Assembly (NCBI RefSeq): GCF_947498015.1
Contig: NZ_CANMIR010000001.1
Location: 248,001 to 312,000 of the forward strand
DNA: 64,000 nucleotides
Reading direction: 5' to 3'
From: an uncultured Neptuniibacter sp.
GTDB taxonomy: Bacteria; Pseudomonadota; Gammaproteobacteria; Pseudomonadales; Balneatricaceae
The notes below the pieces were generated by a model. It had not been told where the DNA came from. It saw only the letters and a list, made by a program, of their open reading frames with translations, and ran no database searches. The position numbers were made by a program, and so were the translations under genes. Positions 17,602-27,639 of this stretch are shown here, one piece after another (positions within the stretch are counted from its first letter, which is position 1; every line of letters begins with the position of its first letter).

Positions 17602-18870
17602 CTACTGATCCCTTCCCAATTCTGTGAGCGCATGACTAACGGTGAAAAACGATCCTGCGATAATAACATTCTCGTGACTATCAGTATCTAGCTGAATCTG
17701 ACCTATCGCCTCCGTTACAGAACTAAAAAGCCGTGCCTCAGTTTTGTCTGAAAACAGCTTGCTAAGTTCTTCAGCCTTCTGGCCTCTCGGTACATCAAGG
17801 CTAACCAGACAAACAGACGTGACAACCGGCTCAAGGATCTCTATCACTTGCTGACAATCTTTATCCGCCAACATGCCCAAAATCAGAGTAACATTCCCAG
17901 GCATTCCTAAAATCTGTTCTTTCAGCAATTCAGCTGCTTCAGGATTGTGAGCAACATCAAGCCAATAATGAACACCTGTTTTTTCTATATGCTGCATCCT
18001 GCCGGTTAACTCAGCAAACTGAATGCCATAGCGTAGATCGCTCTCTGTTACCTCAAGCGGGATCAGTTCTGATACCTGTAAAGCGGTTGCTGCATTTTGT
18101 AAAGGGAGACTTGGCTTAGACAATTGATTAAGCTGCCTATCATTGCCATTAACCGTCTCGCCTTTCCAGCACCATAATTCACCTTCTGCAGAGTAACTAA
18201 ACTCTGTTCCGGCCTGATAAAGTTTTGCCCCAATTTCAGCAGCATACCGAGCGATCGATGGTGGAGGCGATAGATCCCCACAAACAGCAGGCCGATCCGG
18301 GCGGTAGATCCCCGCTTTCTCAAAACCTATCTGATCACGATCATCTCCTAGCCAATCAATATGATCGATCGCTACAGTTGTTACGACTGAAATATCAGCA
18401 TCAATGATGTTGACGGCATCAAGGCGCCCACCTAAACCAACCTCGAGAAGAACCAAGTCAGGCTTTTGATCAGAAAAGATCAGCAGTGCGGCTAAGGTTC
18501 CGAATTCGAAATAGGTCAGAGGGATCTCTCCTCTGGCCTGATCAATCCTCTCAAAGGCATCGCACAAAAGCGCATCAGTCACATTCCTGCTGTCTAAACG
18601 CACCCTTTCGTTGTAGTACAGAAAGTGGGGAGAGGTATAACAACCCACCGAATACCCGGCATGTTGATAGATACGATTCAAGTAGCTGACTGTAGAACCT
18701 TTCCCATTGGTGCCACCAACGGTAACAACAGTCGATTGTGAAAGATCAATAGCCAGTTTCTCAGCAACTTCGCTGACTCGGGCTAAGCCTAACTCTATTT
18801 CCGAAGGGTGGCACTGCTCCATCCATGATAACCACTCAGAGAGATTAAACTTTTTCACCATTGAACTCAT
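17602..18870 (-). CDS. folC: Bifunctional folylpolyglutamate/dihydrofolate synthase
   Basis: FolC adds glutamate to dihydropteroate and extends the polyglutamate tail of folates. The 422 residues contain the Mur-ligase type P-loop VGGTNGKGST (residues 51-60), TSPHFLYYNERVRLD with the omega loop, EVGLGGRLDAVNI, and the DVAHNPEA motif near residue 305. The start could be ATG 18870 or 18861, since neither has a strong ribosome site. A hairpin with a T tract separates it from accD, so part of its transcription must read through that site or start beyond it. Confidence 0.94.
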   Translation of the reverse strand: MSSMVKKFNLSEWLSWMEQCHPSEIELGLARVSEVAEKLAIDLSQSTVVTVGGTNGKGSTVSYLNRIYQHAGYSVGCYTSPHFLYYNERVRLDSRNVTDALLCDAFERIDQARGEIPLTYFEFGTLAALLIFSDQKPDLVLLEVGLGGRLDAVNIIDADISVVTTVAIDHIDWLGDDRDQIGFEKAGIYRPDRPAVCGDLSPPPSIARYAAEIGAKLYQAGTEFSYSAEGELWCWKGETVNGNDRQLNQLSKPSLPLQNAATALQVSELIPLEVTESDLRYGIQFAELTGRMQHIEKTGVHYWLDVAHNPEAAELLKEQILGMPGNVTLILGMLADKDCQQVIEILEPVVTSVCLVSLDVPRGQKAEELSKLFSDKTEARLFSSVTEAIGQIQLDTDSHENVIIAGSFFTVSHALTELGRDQ

Positions 18871-18900
18871 AACTTAGTGTTAACAACCTAACCAGAAATG

Positions 18901-18927
18901 AAAAAGGCCGGCGTTTTCACGTCGGCC
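18901..18927 (-). terminator. Intrinsic terminator between accD and folC
   Basis: On the minus strand GGCCGACG pairs with CGCCGGCC around a TGAAAA loop and is followed by five T. It would partly insulate folC from the trp-accD transcripts. Confidence 0.75.
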
Positions 18928-18946
18928 ATCAGATTGATCTGAAGAA

Positions 18947-19876
18947 TTATTCAGATTCTGGTGCTGGAGGTGTTTCCGCATCCGGATTCACCTCATCTAC
19001 CACGGTCTCAACGACAGGGATAGGGCTTGCATGGGTCAGTTTGCGCAGAATCCGTGACAAACGAGATCTCATCTCACCACGATTAATGATCATATCGACC
19101 TGGCCATGCTCAAGCAGGAATTCACTACGCTGAAAACCTTCAGGCAGTTTTTCACGTACGGTCTGCTCAATGACTCGAGGCCCGGCAAAGCCCATCAATG
19201 CTTTTGGCTCAGCAACATTAAGATCACCCAGCATTGCTAAAGAAGCGGAAACACCACCATAAACCGGATCAGTTAATACAGAGATATAAGGTGTCCCCTG
19301 CAAGCGAAGCTTTTCTAGAATTGCACTGGTTTTCGCCATCTGGAAAAGCGAAAACAAAGCTTCCTGCATACGTGCCCCACCAGAAGCGGAGAAACAGATG
19401 AACGGAATATTTTCCTCCAGGGCGATATTCGCAGCGCGTACAAAACGCTCACCTACCACAGCACCCATAGAGCCGCCCATAAAACTAAATTCAAAAGCTA
19501 CCGCTACCACTGGCATGCCTTCCAGTTCACCGCGCATAGCAATTAAAGCATCTTTTTCGCCAGTGCTCTTCTGAGCCGCACTCAAGCGATCTTTATACTT
19601 TTTAGAATCCTTGAACTTGAGACGATCAATCGGCTCAACATCGACTGCCAGCTCCTGACGATTATTCTCATCCAGGAAGAGTTCTAAGCGTTTACGCGCA
19701 TGCAGGCGCATATGATGATCACACTTAGGGCAGACATTAAGGTTCTTTTCCAGCTCAGGCCGATAGAGAACAGACTCACATTTAGGGCATTTCTTCCAAA
19801 GCCCTTCAGGGATATTTGAGCGTTTTTTCTCTGAACGCACTAGAGAGGGAACAATTTTTTCCAGCCAGTTACTCAT
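18947..19876 (-). CDS. accD: Acetyl-CoA carboxylase carboxyltransferase subunit beta
   Basis: AccD forms the carboxyltransferase with AccA and makes malonyl-CoA for fatty acid synthesis. The 309 residues begin with [13 protein letters not shown] four-cysteine zinc ribbon follows (Cys30, Cys33, Cys49, Cys52), which in E. coli also binds accD mRNA. The crotonase-like core with [36 protein letters not shown] and [12 protein letters not shown] comes next. It sits 14 bases after trpA. The order trpA-accD-folC is conserved in many gammaproteobacteria. Confidence 0.97.
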   Translation of the reverse strand: MSNWLEKIVPSLVRSEKKRSNIPEGLWKKCPKCESVLYRPELEKNLNVCPKCDHHMRLHARKRLELFLDENNRQELAVDVEPIDRLKFKDSKKYKDRLSAAQKSTGEKDALIAMRGELEGMPVVAVAFEFSFMGGSMGAVVGERFVRAANIALEENIPFICFSASGGARMQEALFSLFQMAKTSAILEKLRLQGTPYISVLTDPVYGGVSASLAMLGDLNVAEPKALMGFAGPRVIEQTVREKLPEGFQRSEFLLEHGQVDMIINRGEMRSRLSRILRKLTHASPIPVVETVVDEVNPDAETPPAPESE

Positions 19877-19890
19877 TTTATAAAACCTTA

Positions 19891-20694
19891 TCAGCTGTCC
19901 ATTGCGTTACGCATGTCTTTGATAATTGCCGATACATCTTCAGGGATTCGACCCTGATCTTTCACAAGTTCAGCAATTTTATTAACTAATACACTACCAA
20001 CAATAACCCCATCTGCAACCTGCGAGACCGCCGCTGCAGATTCAGCATCTTTGATACCAAAACCTACACCCAGAGGCAGATTAGTATACTTGCGTACGAT
20101 CGAAAGTTTTTCAGACACAGATGCTACGTCAAGTGACGCAGAACCGGTTACCCCTTTTACTGATACATAGTAGAGATAGCCACTGCCATGATCACAAACA
20201 TACTTCACTCGAGACTCTTCAGTCGTAGGTGCAATGAGATAGATTGTATCAATAGCATGCTTTCGCATCTGTTGATTAAACTCAGTCGACTCTTCAGGTG
20301 GCAGATCTACAATCAGCACACCATCAACACCCGCTTTTTCAGCCTCTTCTGCAAAGCGCTGGTAACCCAGAACTTCTATTGGATTGAGGTAGCCCATGAG
20401 GACAATTGGCGTATCCGCGTCATCCTGCCGGAATTCCGCAACCATCGCCAATACATCCAACAAACAAGTATTGTGAGTTAAAGCGCGCTCACATGCCAAC
20501 TGGATAACCGGTCCATCAGCCATCGGATCTGAGAAAGGCACTCCCAACTCGATAACATCAGCACCCGCAGCGACCATAGCATGCAACAGTTTAACAGTGA
20601 CTTCAGGTGCTGGATCTCCAGCAGTTACATATGGAATAAGCGCTTTGCGCCCTTCCGCTTTAAGCTTATCAAAGCTTGTAGAAATACGACTCAT
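19891..20694 (-). CDS. trpA: Tryptophan synthase alpha chain
   Basis: TrpA splits indole-3-glycerol phosphate into indole and glyceraldehyde 3-phosphate, passing indole to TrpB through a tunnel. The 267-residue TIM barrel has catalytic Glu49 in [12 protein letters not shown] and Asp60 in MADGPVIQ. The phosphate-binding [10 protein letters not shown] and [11 protein letters not shown] segments are near the C-terminus. It lies 20 bases after trpB and 14 before accD, so it is in one operon. Confidence 0.97.
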   Translation of the reverse strand: MSRISTSFDKLKAEGRKALIPYVTAGDPAPEVTVKLLHAMVAAGADVIELGVPFSDPMADGPVIQLACERALTHNTCLLDVLAMVAEFRQDDADTPIVLMGYLNPIEVLGYQRFAEEAEKAGVDGVLIVDLPPEESTEFNQQMRKHAIDTIYLIAPTTEESRVKYVCDHGSGYLYYVSVKGVTGSASLDVASVSEKLSIVRKYTNLPLGVGFGIKDAESAAAVSQVADGVIVGSVLVNKIAELVKDQGRIPEDVSAIIKDMRNAMDS

Positions 20695-20714
20695 TTTTCC
20701 TTTCCTCGCACAAA

Positions 20715-21935
20715 TCAGATATTGATGCCATCGATCTGTGCGACCGTATGAATATCTTTATCACCTCGACCAGACAGGTTCACTACTATAATCTGATCCT
20801 GATCCATCTCTTTAGCCAATTTCATTGCATATGCTACTGCATGGCTTGACTCAATTGCAGGCATGATGCCCTCAATGCGTGTAAGCGCACGGAAAGCATC
20901 CATCGCCTCATCATCTGTTGCGTCAACATATGTAGCACGACCTGTATCTTTCAGATATGCATGCTCAGGACCGACACCAGGGTAATCCAAGCCAGCCGAA
21001 ACAGAGTGCGTACCTATGATCTGGCCCGCATCATCAGACATTAAGTAGGTACGGTTACCATGTAGAACACCTGGATGTCCTGCAGAGAGTGGTGCGGCAT
21101 GCTGGCCCGTTTCAACTCCGTAACCACCCGCCTCAACACCATACATCTTAACTTCGGCATCCTCGATAAATGGATGGAATAGTCCTATCGCATTGGAACC
21201 ACCGCCTACGCATGCGACCAATGCATCAGGCAAACGTCCTGTTTGAGATAAACACTGATTACGAGCTTCTCGGCCGATTACACACTGAAAATCACGTACC
21301 AGTTTAGGATATGGGTGTGGACCCGCTGCGGTACCGATAATGTAGAAGGTATCATCGACATTAGTGACCCAGTCACGCATCGCTTCATTCATCGCATCTT
21401 TCAGCGTGCGCGTGCCGGATTCGACTGAGATTACCTCAGCACCTAACAGCTTCATTCGATAAACATTCAGCGCCTGTCTCTGAACATCTTCGGCGCCCAT
21501 ATATACCTGACACTCAAGCCCTAACCGTGCTGCGACAGTTGCAGTTGCAACACCATGCTGCCCTGCCCCGGTTTCTGCAATCACTCTTGGCTTACCGGTA
21601 TATTTAGCCAGTAACGCCTGACCAATCGTATTATTAACCTTGTGTGCACCCGTATGATTCAGATCTTCACGCTTCAGATAGATCTGTGCCCCACCTACCT
21701 TTTCAGACAGATGCTTCGCATGATACAAGGGCGATGGACGCCCTACGTAGTGTGCCAGATCAGTATCAAACTCTTCCTGAAACGCTGGATCTCGCCACAA
21801 TTTCTCGTAAGTTTCTTCCAACTGCTGAAGCGCAGCCATCAGAGTTTCTGATACGAAACGACCACCGTAAGGGCCAAAATGACCTTTACTATCGGGCAAC
21901 TGAGAAAGTGCTTTAAGATCGATATTAGTTGGCAC
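20715..21935 (-). CDS. trpB: Tryptophan synthase beta chain
   Basis: TrpB joins indole and serine with PLP to give tryptophan. Its 406 residues include Lys99 of HTGAHKVNN, which holds the cofactor, the [14 protein letters not shown] motif, and the phosphate loop VGGGSNAIG. The start is a GTG at 21935 with GAGG 6 bases before it. It overlaps the 3' end of trpF by 11 bases, so translation is probably coupled. It clusters with the short, canonical bacterial TrpB1 form. Confidence 0.97.
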   Translation of the reverse strand: MPTNIDLKALSQLPDSKGHFGPYGGRFVSETLMAALQQLEETYEKLWRDPAFQEEFDTDLAHYVGRPSPLYHAKHLSEKVGGAQIYLKREDLNHTGAHKVNNTIGQALLAKYTGKPRVIAETGAGQHGVATATVAARLGLECQVYMGAEDVQRQALNVYRMKLLGAEVISVESGTRTLKDAMNEAMRDWVTNVDDTFYIIGTAAGPHPYPKLVRDFQCVIGREARNQCLSQTGRLPDALVACVGGGSNAIGLFHPFIEDAEVKMYGVEAGGYGVETGQHAAPLSAGHPGVLHGNRTYLMSDDAGQIIGTHSVSAGLDYPGVGPEHAYLKDTGRATYVDATDDEAMDAFRALTRIEGIMPAIESSHAVAYAMKLAKEMDQDQIIVVNLSGRGDKDIHTVAQIDGINI

Positions 21936-22548
21936 GGGTTACCTCATCTATAAACATTTTAATTTTATCTGGATCTTTTATGCCTTTAGTTAACTCAACT
22001 CCCCCGCTAACATCCACGGCATACGGGGAAACTGTCCGTACAGCTTCAGCAATATTGTTGCAGTTCAACCCACCAGCCAAGACTAAAGGTACAGGGTGCT
22101 GACTGGGTATACGATCCCAATCAAATATCTCACCCGTCCCCCCTGGCACTCCGGCCCTGTATGCGTCCAAAAGGATAGCCTGCGCTGATGAATATTTTTC
22201 AACCTCATCAATCAGCTCAATTCCGGGCTTCATCCGAATCGCTTTGATATAGGGTCTGCTGAAACTTTGGCAGAACTGCTCTGGTTCATCACCATGAAAC
22301 TGCAATAGATCAATACGAGTATCTGCTATAACCCGATCAATCAACTCTCTTTCTGCATTAACAAAAAGAGCTGTCGTTGTCACAAAACAGGGTAGCTGGC
22401 TAATAATGTCACAAGCCTGCTTAATATCGACCGCACGAGGGCTTGGAGCATAGAAAACGAAGCCCAGCGCATCCACCCCTGCATCAACGGCCACAAGGGC
22501 ATCCTCAAGGCGAGTAATACCACAAATTTTTACGCGTGCTCTGCTCAC
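21925..22548 (-). CDS. trpF: Phosphoribosylanthranilate isomerase
   Basis: TrpF isomerises N-(5-phosphoribosyl)anthranilate in tryptophan synthesis. The sequence [28 protein letters not shown] carries the catalytic Cys and the FVF motif, and DVSGGVE near the end carries the phosphate site. The best start is a GTG at 22548, giving about 207 residues as in relatives. A TTG at 22584 would add 12 residues not found in the family. It follows truA by about 70 bases. No other trp genes (E, G, D, C) are in the window. Confidence 0.93.
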   Translation of the reverse strand: MSRARVKICGITRLEDALVAVDAGVDALGFVFYAPSPRAVDIKQACDIISQLPCFVTTTALFVNAERELIDRVIADTRIDLLQFHGDEPEQFCQSFSRPYIKAIRMKPGIELIDEVEKYSSAQAILLDAYRAGVPGGTGEIFDWDRIPSQHPVPLVLAGGLNCNNIAEAVRTVSPYAVDVSGGVELTKGIKDPDKIKMFIDEVTRAN

Positions 22549-22618
22549 AGATTCAATTTCACATGGAAAAACATCAAGCTGCAAATAGTAGCAGATTGAT
22601 GGTCATTAAGTCAGTTAA

Positions 22619-23470
22619 CTATGAGAGGAAATAAGGACCAATTTGCGATTTAGGCAACGTAAACTCATCGGGATACAGAGCATCGACAAAATAAAGCCCA
22701 TACGGCGGCGCAGTGACGCCACCCTGACGACGATCTTTTGCATCAAGTACCTGCTTCGCCCAAACCGGTTCAGCCTCTCCACAACCAATCGTCATTAAAA
22801 CGCCCGCGAAGTTGCGGATCATATGATGCAAAAAAGCATTCGCTCTGACATCCAATACGATTAACCTGCCGGAACGGTAAACATCCAACTGTTTAACTGT
22901 TCGTACCGGACTATGAGCCTGACAACCAACGGCCCGATAGGAGGTAAAATCATGCTCACCTATTAGGAAGTTTGCTGCCTGCTGCATCTTATCGAGATCA
23001 AGCGTTTTATAAGTCCACGTAATACCTCTCGGCATAATGGCAGGCTTCACCGGATTGCTATATATCAGATAGCGATAACGACGCTCCAATGCGGAAAATC
23101 TGGCATGAAACTCTTGTGAAACGGGCTGCGCCCACTGGATCGCAATATCATCCGGCAGGTTCGTATTCGTCCCCAGCACCCATGCACGTTCATCTCTCTG
23201 AACAGGACTATCAAAGTGAATAATCTGGTAAGTGGCGTTAACACGCGCATCCGTCCTGCCAGCACAAACAACAGAAACAGGTGCATTGGCAATTTTGGAG
23301 AGTGCACGCTCGACCTCCGCCTGGATACTAGGCACATCTCCTTCTCTTTGGATCTGCCACCCGCGGTAGTTAGCACCTGAATATTCAACACACAAAGCGT
23401 AACGATAAGGGGCGATAGAAATCGCCCCTTGTTGTGAACCTGACGGTTCAGTATGACTGTTTACTGACAT
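22619..23470 (-). CDS. truA: tRNA pseudouridine(38-40) synthase
   Basis: TruA makes pseudouridine at positions 38-40 in the anticodon arm of many tRNAs. Catalytic Asp74 lies in CAGRTDARVNA, and the second signature RANAFLHHMIRNFAG is near residue 206. The protein has 283 residues, a little long because of about 20 unconserved N-terminal residues (MSVNSHTEPSGSQQGAISIA) before the core. The ATG is one base after the fimV stop, with the sequence GATAAGTAATATG serving both, so the two are translationally linked. This fimV-truA-trpF order is conserved in pseudomonads. Confidence 0.95.
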   Translation of the reverse strand: MSVNSHTEPSGSQQGAISIAPYRYALCVEYSGANYRGWQIQREGDVPSIQAEVERALSKIANAPVSVVCAGRTDARVNATYQIIHFDSPVQRDERAWVLGTNTNLPDDIAIQWAQPVSQEFHARFSALERRYRYLIYSNPVKPAIMPRGITWTYKTLDLDKMQQAANFLIGEHDFTSYRAVGCQAHSPVRTVKQLDVYRSGRLIVLDVRANAFLHHMIRNFAGVLMTIGCGEAEPVWAKQVLDAKDRRQGGVTAPPYGLYFVDALYPDEFTLPKSQIGPYFLS

Positions 23471-23471
23471 A

Positions 23472-26411
23472 TTACTTATCTTTCATGGACTGAAGCAGAG
23501 CTTGAGCCTCCTTCTGCTGCTGCTCATTACCCTCGGCTACGATCTCTTGAAGGATATCCTGCGCACCTTCGAGATCTTCCATATCCATATATGCACGCGC
23601 CAGATCTAGCTTGGTTTCAACCTCATCAGCGCCTTCCAGCAAATTCAATCCAGCCAGCTCATCGAAGTCATCGCCCATTGACAGCGCCTCTTCATCGGTT
23701 GAAGTTTCCTCAAGGTCAATCCCTTCATCAGATCCACCCAAGAGGGCATCAAGCTCTGAATCCAAATCAGACTCTAAATCCGCTTCTAGGTCTGCCTCGC
23801 CAGTAACAGCAAGATCATCCTCAAGCATGACTTCACCAACATCAGCTTCATCAGATGAACTACTCAAATCAACATCATCCAAACCAACGCCGATCTCATC
23901 CAGCATAGAATCAAGCTCACTGACAGAAGCACTCTCCTCAGAGGATTGATCTTCACGCTCCTTCAACTCAGCCTCAAGGTCATCCGCCATAGACATATCG
24001 AGCTCTTCGTCTACTTCAGCCAAAAGCGCATCAAGCCCTTCATCTGATTCAACTTCGGCAGGATCATCTAGCTGCTCGTCGAGCATATCGGTAACGACCT
24101 GCTCCTCTGGTTCCGGATCAGAAGATAGCATCGCTTCGATAGAAGCATCAGTCTCATCAAACTCTTCTATGACAGCATCAGCTTCTACCGCAATTTCCTG
24201 TTCAGCAGCCTCGTCTTCTTCTGAAGACAGATCAGACAGATCTTCAATCTCATCTACCGAGTTCAAAAGATCATCCAGACCGCTTTCATCCAGCTCTTCA
24301 GTTACGGTTTCAGTCTCTTCATCTGCACCCAGATCAGGCATTTCATCCACGACGAAATCCAGATCATCGTCAGCGCTGTCTTCAGCAACCTCTGGTTCAG
24401 CAGAGGCAGCTTCATCTGAAGGACTGTCAGATAGATCAAATTCCAGATCATCTTCCAGGCCTAAATCCACCTCTTCAGCTGGAGCCTCTTCTGTGGGCGC
24501 TGCCGACAACGCGGATTCAGGTTCCACGTCATCAATTTCGCCAAGAATGTCATCGAGCGCATCAGGCTCCTCTTCTACCTCGGCTTCAGACTCTACTGAT
24601 GCTTCATCATCCAGAATAGAGTCCAATGCATCGTCTAGATCTTCTGCAACTTCACTCTCTGGCTCATCAAGATCATCCTCGAGGCCTAAATCAAACTCAT
24701 CATCGTTAAGCAGGTCATCGAGATCATCACTTACATTGGAATCAACTGTCTGAAGTACATCACCCGACGCATCCTCCTCAAGATCGAGGTCCATATCGAG
24801 ATCAAGATCATCATCCAGATTAAGATCACCCTCCTCTAACAGGCTCTCTTCATCACCCAGTTCAAGATCATCGGCATCTGCATCAAAGTCCAAGTCAGAA
24901 AGGTCATCAAGATCGGAATCCGCAGCCTGCGCGTCTTCCACAGCCTCCTCTTCAACCGACGCAACCTCTTCTTCTACAGCCGCCTCCGGTTCTTCGCTTA
25001 CCGATGTATCTTCCAGATCCGCTGGCATTTGAACCAGCGCATTTTCTTCAGTAGCGCCGCTCTCATCATCGTCTTTACGCCGCCTCATAAAGAACAGCAA
25101 ACCACCTAATAAAGCGATAACTCCTGCACCTACACCACCCAGAATTGCAGGTGAATCCATGATCTTATCAATCATGCTTTTCTCAGGCGGAGGTGGAGGA
25201 GGCGCTGCTTTCGCTTGTTCAACTTGATTCTGTAAAGAAGCTAACTCTTTATCTTTAAGCTCAAGCATCTCGCGAAGCTTTTCTAATTCATACTGAATGC
25301 CATCTAGACGGTCATTCAGATCCGCATTTTCGCGGGTAATCTTATCGACATTTTCAAGCGACTGATTTAAACGATCCTCAAGCTCCTGATTTCTTTCAAG
25401 CAGCTCATTCTTTTCCGGATCATCTGCGACTGCGACAGCTGGAGCTTCTGTTTGTTCAGGAACAGATTGTTCATCCACATCGGACTGATCAGTTTTCACC
25501 CCTTCTTCAGGCTCTAACGTCTCTTTTGGGGTGACAATTTTCAGTTCTGCCGCTTTATCCTCAACTGGAGCGGGCTCTGGAGCCGGCCCTGTTACCGGCT
25601 TCTTTTTAGAAGCCTCAATCGGAGCTTTCTCCGGCTGCTTTTTCCAGTCAGTTGTCTGACGGACATATTCTTGATTCGCAGTTCGATTGCTTAGCTCATT
25701 AAGTTCTCGCGAACTAGGGAGGTCCAAAATAACACCAGCACGCAACGCATTGATATTCCCATTGATAAAAGCGTCAGGATTCTTTTTCTGAAGCGCTATC
25801 ATCATTTTTTGAACGGGAATATCTTTGGAGGGACGATGCTTAATAGCGATACCCCAAAGTGTATCTCTGTTTTTGACGCGAACCTGACTCTGAGAATCAG
25901 CTGACGAGCGATTTGAACTGGATGAAATAGGAGCGGAACTGACTTGTGCAACCGGCTTACCCGGGGAGGTTGCTGCAGACGGCTGCACCGTTTTCCTTAC
26001 AGGCGTCGGATCAAAAACAGGAGGATCAAGCAGTAAGGTGTACTCCCTGACCAAACGCCCATTAGGCCAATTTACCTCAACTAAAAAGTTAAGAAATGGC
26101 TCTTTGACAGGCCTGTCTGACTTCAACGTGATTACACCCGACCCATCCGGGTTAACCTTAACGTGGAAGCTAACATCTGAGAGTAACCGTGACTTCTCCA
26201 AACCGGCCAGAGCAAACTCATCAATATCAGCCATTCGCGGCTGGATCTGGAGTGGCCCGAGCTTTCTTACCTGAAGAAGCTTGATCTCGGCATTCAATGG
26301 CTCATTTAATGCCGAGTTAATTTTTATTTCACCTAATCCAAGCGCATTGGCATTGGAGGCACTTATAATCCCTGCCACGGCAAGGCTGACGGCGAGTTTT
26401 CGCAACATCAT
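23472..26411 (-). CDS. fimV: FimV-type polar hub protein with LysM domain
   Basis: FimV (TspA family, HubP in Vibrio) organises the cell pole and promotes type IV pilus assembly and twitching. Along its 979 residues there is a signal peptide (1-24, ending ANA), a conserved periplasmic N-domain (25-130), a LysM peptidoglycan-binding domain (about 177-235), a Pro/Glu linker, a coiled coil (about 333-402), a Pro run at 404-409, and one membrane segment (419-442) followed by RRRK. A very acidic repetitive cytoplasmic region (about 450-915) comes next, and then the FimV C-terminal TPR-like motif (last 60 residues, with LDLARAYMDMEDLEGAQDIL). The acidic stretch is full of degenerate Asp/Glu/Leu/Asp repeats. 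Confidence 0.95.
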   Translation of the reverse strand: MMLRKLAVSLAVAGIISASNANALGLGEIKINSALNEPLNAEIKLLQVRKLGPLQIQPRMADIDEFALAGLEKSRLLSDVSFHVKVNPDGSGVITLKSDRPVKEPFLNFLVEVNWPNGRLVREYTLLLDPPVFDPTPVRKTVQPSAATSPGKPVAQVSSAPISSSSNRSSADSQSQVRVKNRDTLWGIAIKHRPSKDIPVQKMMIALQKKNPDAFINGNINALRAGVILDLPSSRELNELSNRTANQEYVRQTTDWKKQPEKAPIEASKKKPVTGPAPEPAPVEDKAAELKIVTPKETLEPEEGVKTDQSDVDEQSVPEQTEAPAVAVADDPEKNELLERNQELEDRLNQSLENVDKITRENADLNDRLDGIQYELEKLREMLELKDKELASLQNQVEQAKAAPPPPPPEKSMIDKIMDSPAILGGVGAGVIALLGGLLFFMRRRKDDDESGATEENALVQMPADLEDTSVSEEPEAAVEEEVASVEEEAVEDAQAADSDLDDLSDLDFDADADDLELGDEESLLEEGDLNLDDDLDLDMDLDLEEDASGDVLQTVDSNVSDDLDDLLNDDEFDLGLEDDLDEPESEVAEDLDDALDSILDDEASVESEAEVEEEPDALDDILGEIDDVEPESALSAAPTEEAPAEEVDLGLEDDLEFDLSDSPSDEAASAEPEVAEDSADDDLDFVVDEMPDLGADEETETVTEELDESGLDDLLNSVDEIEDLSDLSSEEDEAAEQEIAVEADAVIEEFDETDASIEAMLSSDPEPEEQVVTDMLDEQLDDPAEVESDEGLDALLAEVDEELDMSMADDLEAELKEREDQSSEESASVSELDSMLDEIGVGLDDVDLSSSSDEADVGEVMLEDDLAVTGEADLEADLESDLDSELDALLGGSDEGIDLEETSTDEEALSMGDDFDELAGLNLLEGADEVETKLDLARAYMDMEDLEGAQDILQEIVAEGNEQQQKEAQALLQSMKDK

Positions 26412-26510
26412 CAGTTTCCTTGTTCCCCTACCCTCTAAACTCTATGGAATCAGAGGGTTGCGATTCCGAAATCTCCACACAGTATTGTTTATAAACCGCT
26501 TACGGGTCAA

Positions 26511-26538
26511 GGAAATACAAACAGGTGTTTGTATTTCC
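26511..26538. repeat. Perfect 13-bp inverted repeat between asd2 and fimV
   Basis: GGAAATACAAACA and TGTTTGTATTTCC are exact reverse complements separated only by GG. The palindrome lies 15 bases after the asd2 stop and about 100 bases before fimV. There is no T tract, so it is not a standard terminator. It may be an operator, a processed mRNA hairpin or a 3'-end protector. Confidence 0.6.
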
Positions 26539-26553
26539 ATGCAGATAAGTGAC

Positions 26554-27573
26554 CTAAATATACTGCTGGATCAATATTTCCGCTATTTGTACGCTATTTA
26601 GCGCGGCACCCTTGCGAACATTATCGGCAACCACCCATAAATTTACAGCATTTTCGCAAGAAATATCTTCACGAATACGGCTTACAAACACATCATCATT
26701 TTTTGCTGCATCTGTTACAGCGGTCGCATACAGCTCTTCTGAGTTATCGATCACCGTCACGCCGGGCGAGTGATTCAATAGCTCTCTCACCTCTTCCGCA
26801 CTAATAGGATCCCAACACTCAATGTGAACAGCCTCACTATGACCAAAGAACACCGGGACACGTACGCAAGTGGGGTTCACACTCACCGACTCATCCCCCA
26901 GAATTTTCTGTGTTTCCCAGACCATCTTCATCTCTTCACGGGTATATCCGTTATCCTGCACTTCATCAATCTGCGGTAAGACATTAAAAGCGATCTGTTT
27001 TGGATACACCTTACTCTCCGGAGTCTGGGCATTGAGAAGCTTAGCCGTCTGTCCTGCTAACTCTTCCACCCCGCTTTTCCCCGATCCGGAAACTGCCTGA
27101 TAGGTTGCAACATTGATCCGCTTTACAGAAGCATGGCGATGAATTGGCGCAACGGCTAATAACATTTGAATCGTTGAACAGTTTGGATTCGCAATAATCC
27201 CGCGATTAGGGTACTCCGCAATACGCTCAGGATTAACCTCCGGAACCACTAAGGGCACATCATAGTCGTACCGAAAATGTGATGTATTATCGATTACCAC
27301 GCAGCCCTGATCTGCAGCTAGCTGAGCATACTCCTCAGAAACTGCTGAACCTGCGGTAAAAAAAGCAACCTGAGCCTGTGAAAAGTCGAACTCTTCAATC
27401 CGCTCAACTTTGTGTGATTTATCATTGAACTGGATATGCTTACCCGCACTATTTTCACTCGCCAGCAAAAATAAACTATCTATTGGAAACTCTCTTTGCT
27501 CGAGAATTTCAAGAATTGCTTCGCCCACCATTCCGGTCGCACCAACGACAGCAACATTAATACTTTGACTCAT
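26554..27573 (-). CDS. asd2: Aspartate-semialdehyde dehydrogenase, second paralogue
   Basis: The enzyme reduces beta-aspartyl phosphate to aspartate semialdehyde on the route to lysine, threonine, methionine and diaminopimelate. The 339 residues match the Gram-positive/Vibrio Asd2-like type: VVGATGMVGEAIL nucleotide site, catalytic Cys132 in NPNCSTIQML, and QAVSGSGKSGVEEL. Because the Cys is present, it is likely an active enzyme rather than a Usg-type homologue that lacks it. It follows the E. coli-type asd after a terminator hairpin, an arrangement also known next to fimV in pseudomonads. Confidence 0.88.
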   Translation of the reverse strand: MSQSINVAVVGATGMVGEAILEILEQREFPIDSLFLLASENSAGKHIQFNDKSHKVERIEEFDFSQAQVAFFTAGSAVSEEYAQLAADQGCVVIDNTSHFRYDYDVPLVVPEVNPERIAEYPNRGIIANPNCSTIQMLLAVAPIHRHASVKRINVATYQAVSGSGKSGVEELAGQTAKLLNAQTPESKVYPKQIAFNVLPQIDEVQDNGYTREEMKMVWETQKILGDESVSVNPTCVRVPVFFGHSEAVHIECWDPISAEEVRELLNHSPGVTVIDNSEELYATAVTDAAKNDDVFVSRIREDISCENAVNLWVVADNVRKGAALNSVQIAEILIQQYI

Positions 27574-27584
27574 ATGCTTACCCT

Positions 27585-27618
27585 AAAAACAAACCAGCCC
27601 GAACATAGTCGGGCTGGT
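27585..27618 (-). terminator. Intrinsic terminator after asd
   Basis: On the minus strand ACCAGCCCGA pairs with TCGGGCTGGT around a 6-base loop, followed by TTGTTTTTA. It separates the two dehydrogenase genes transcriptionally. Confidence 0.85.
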
Positions 27619-27639
27619 AAAGTGTGTCATGCCTAACGA

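Noticed and set aside
23591-24753. Ser-rich plus-strand ORFs opposite fimV
   Set aside because: The reverse of Asp/Glu codons (GAT, GAA, GAC) gives Ser, Ile and Val codons, so long open frames arise by chance.
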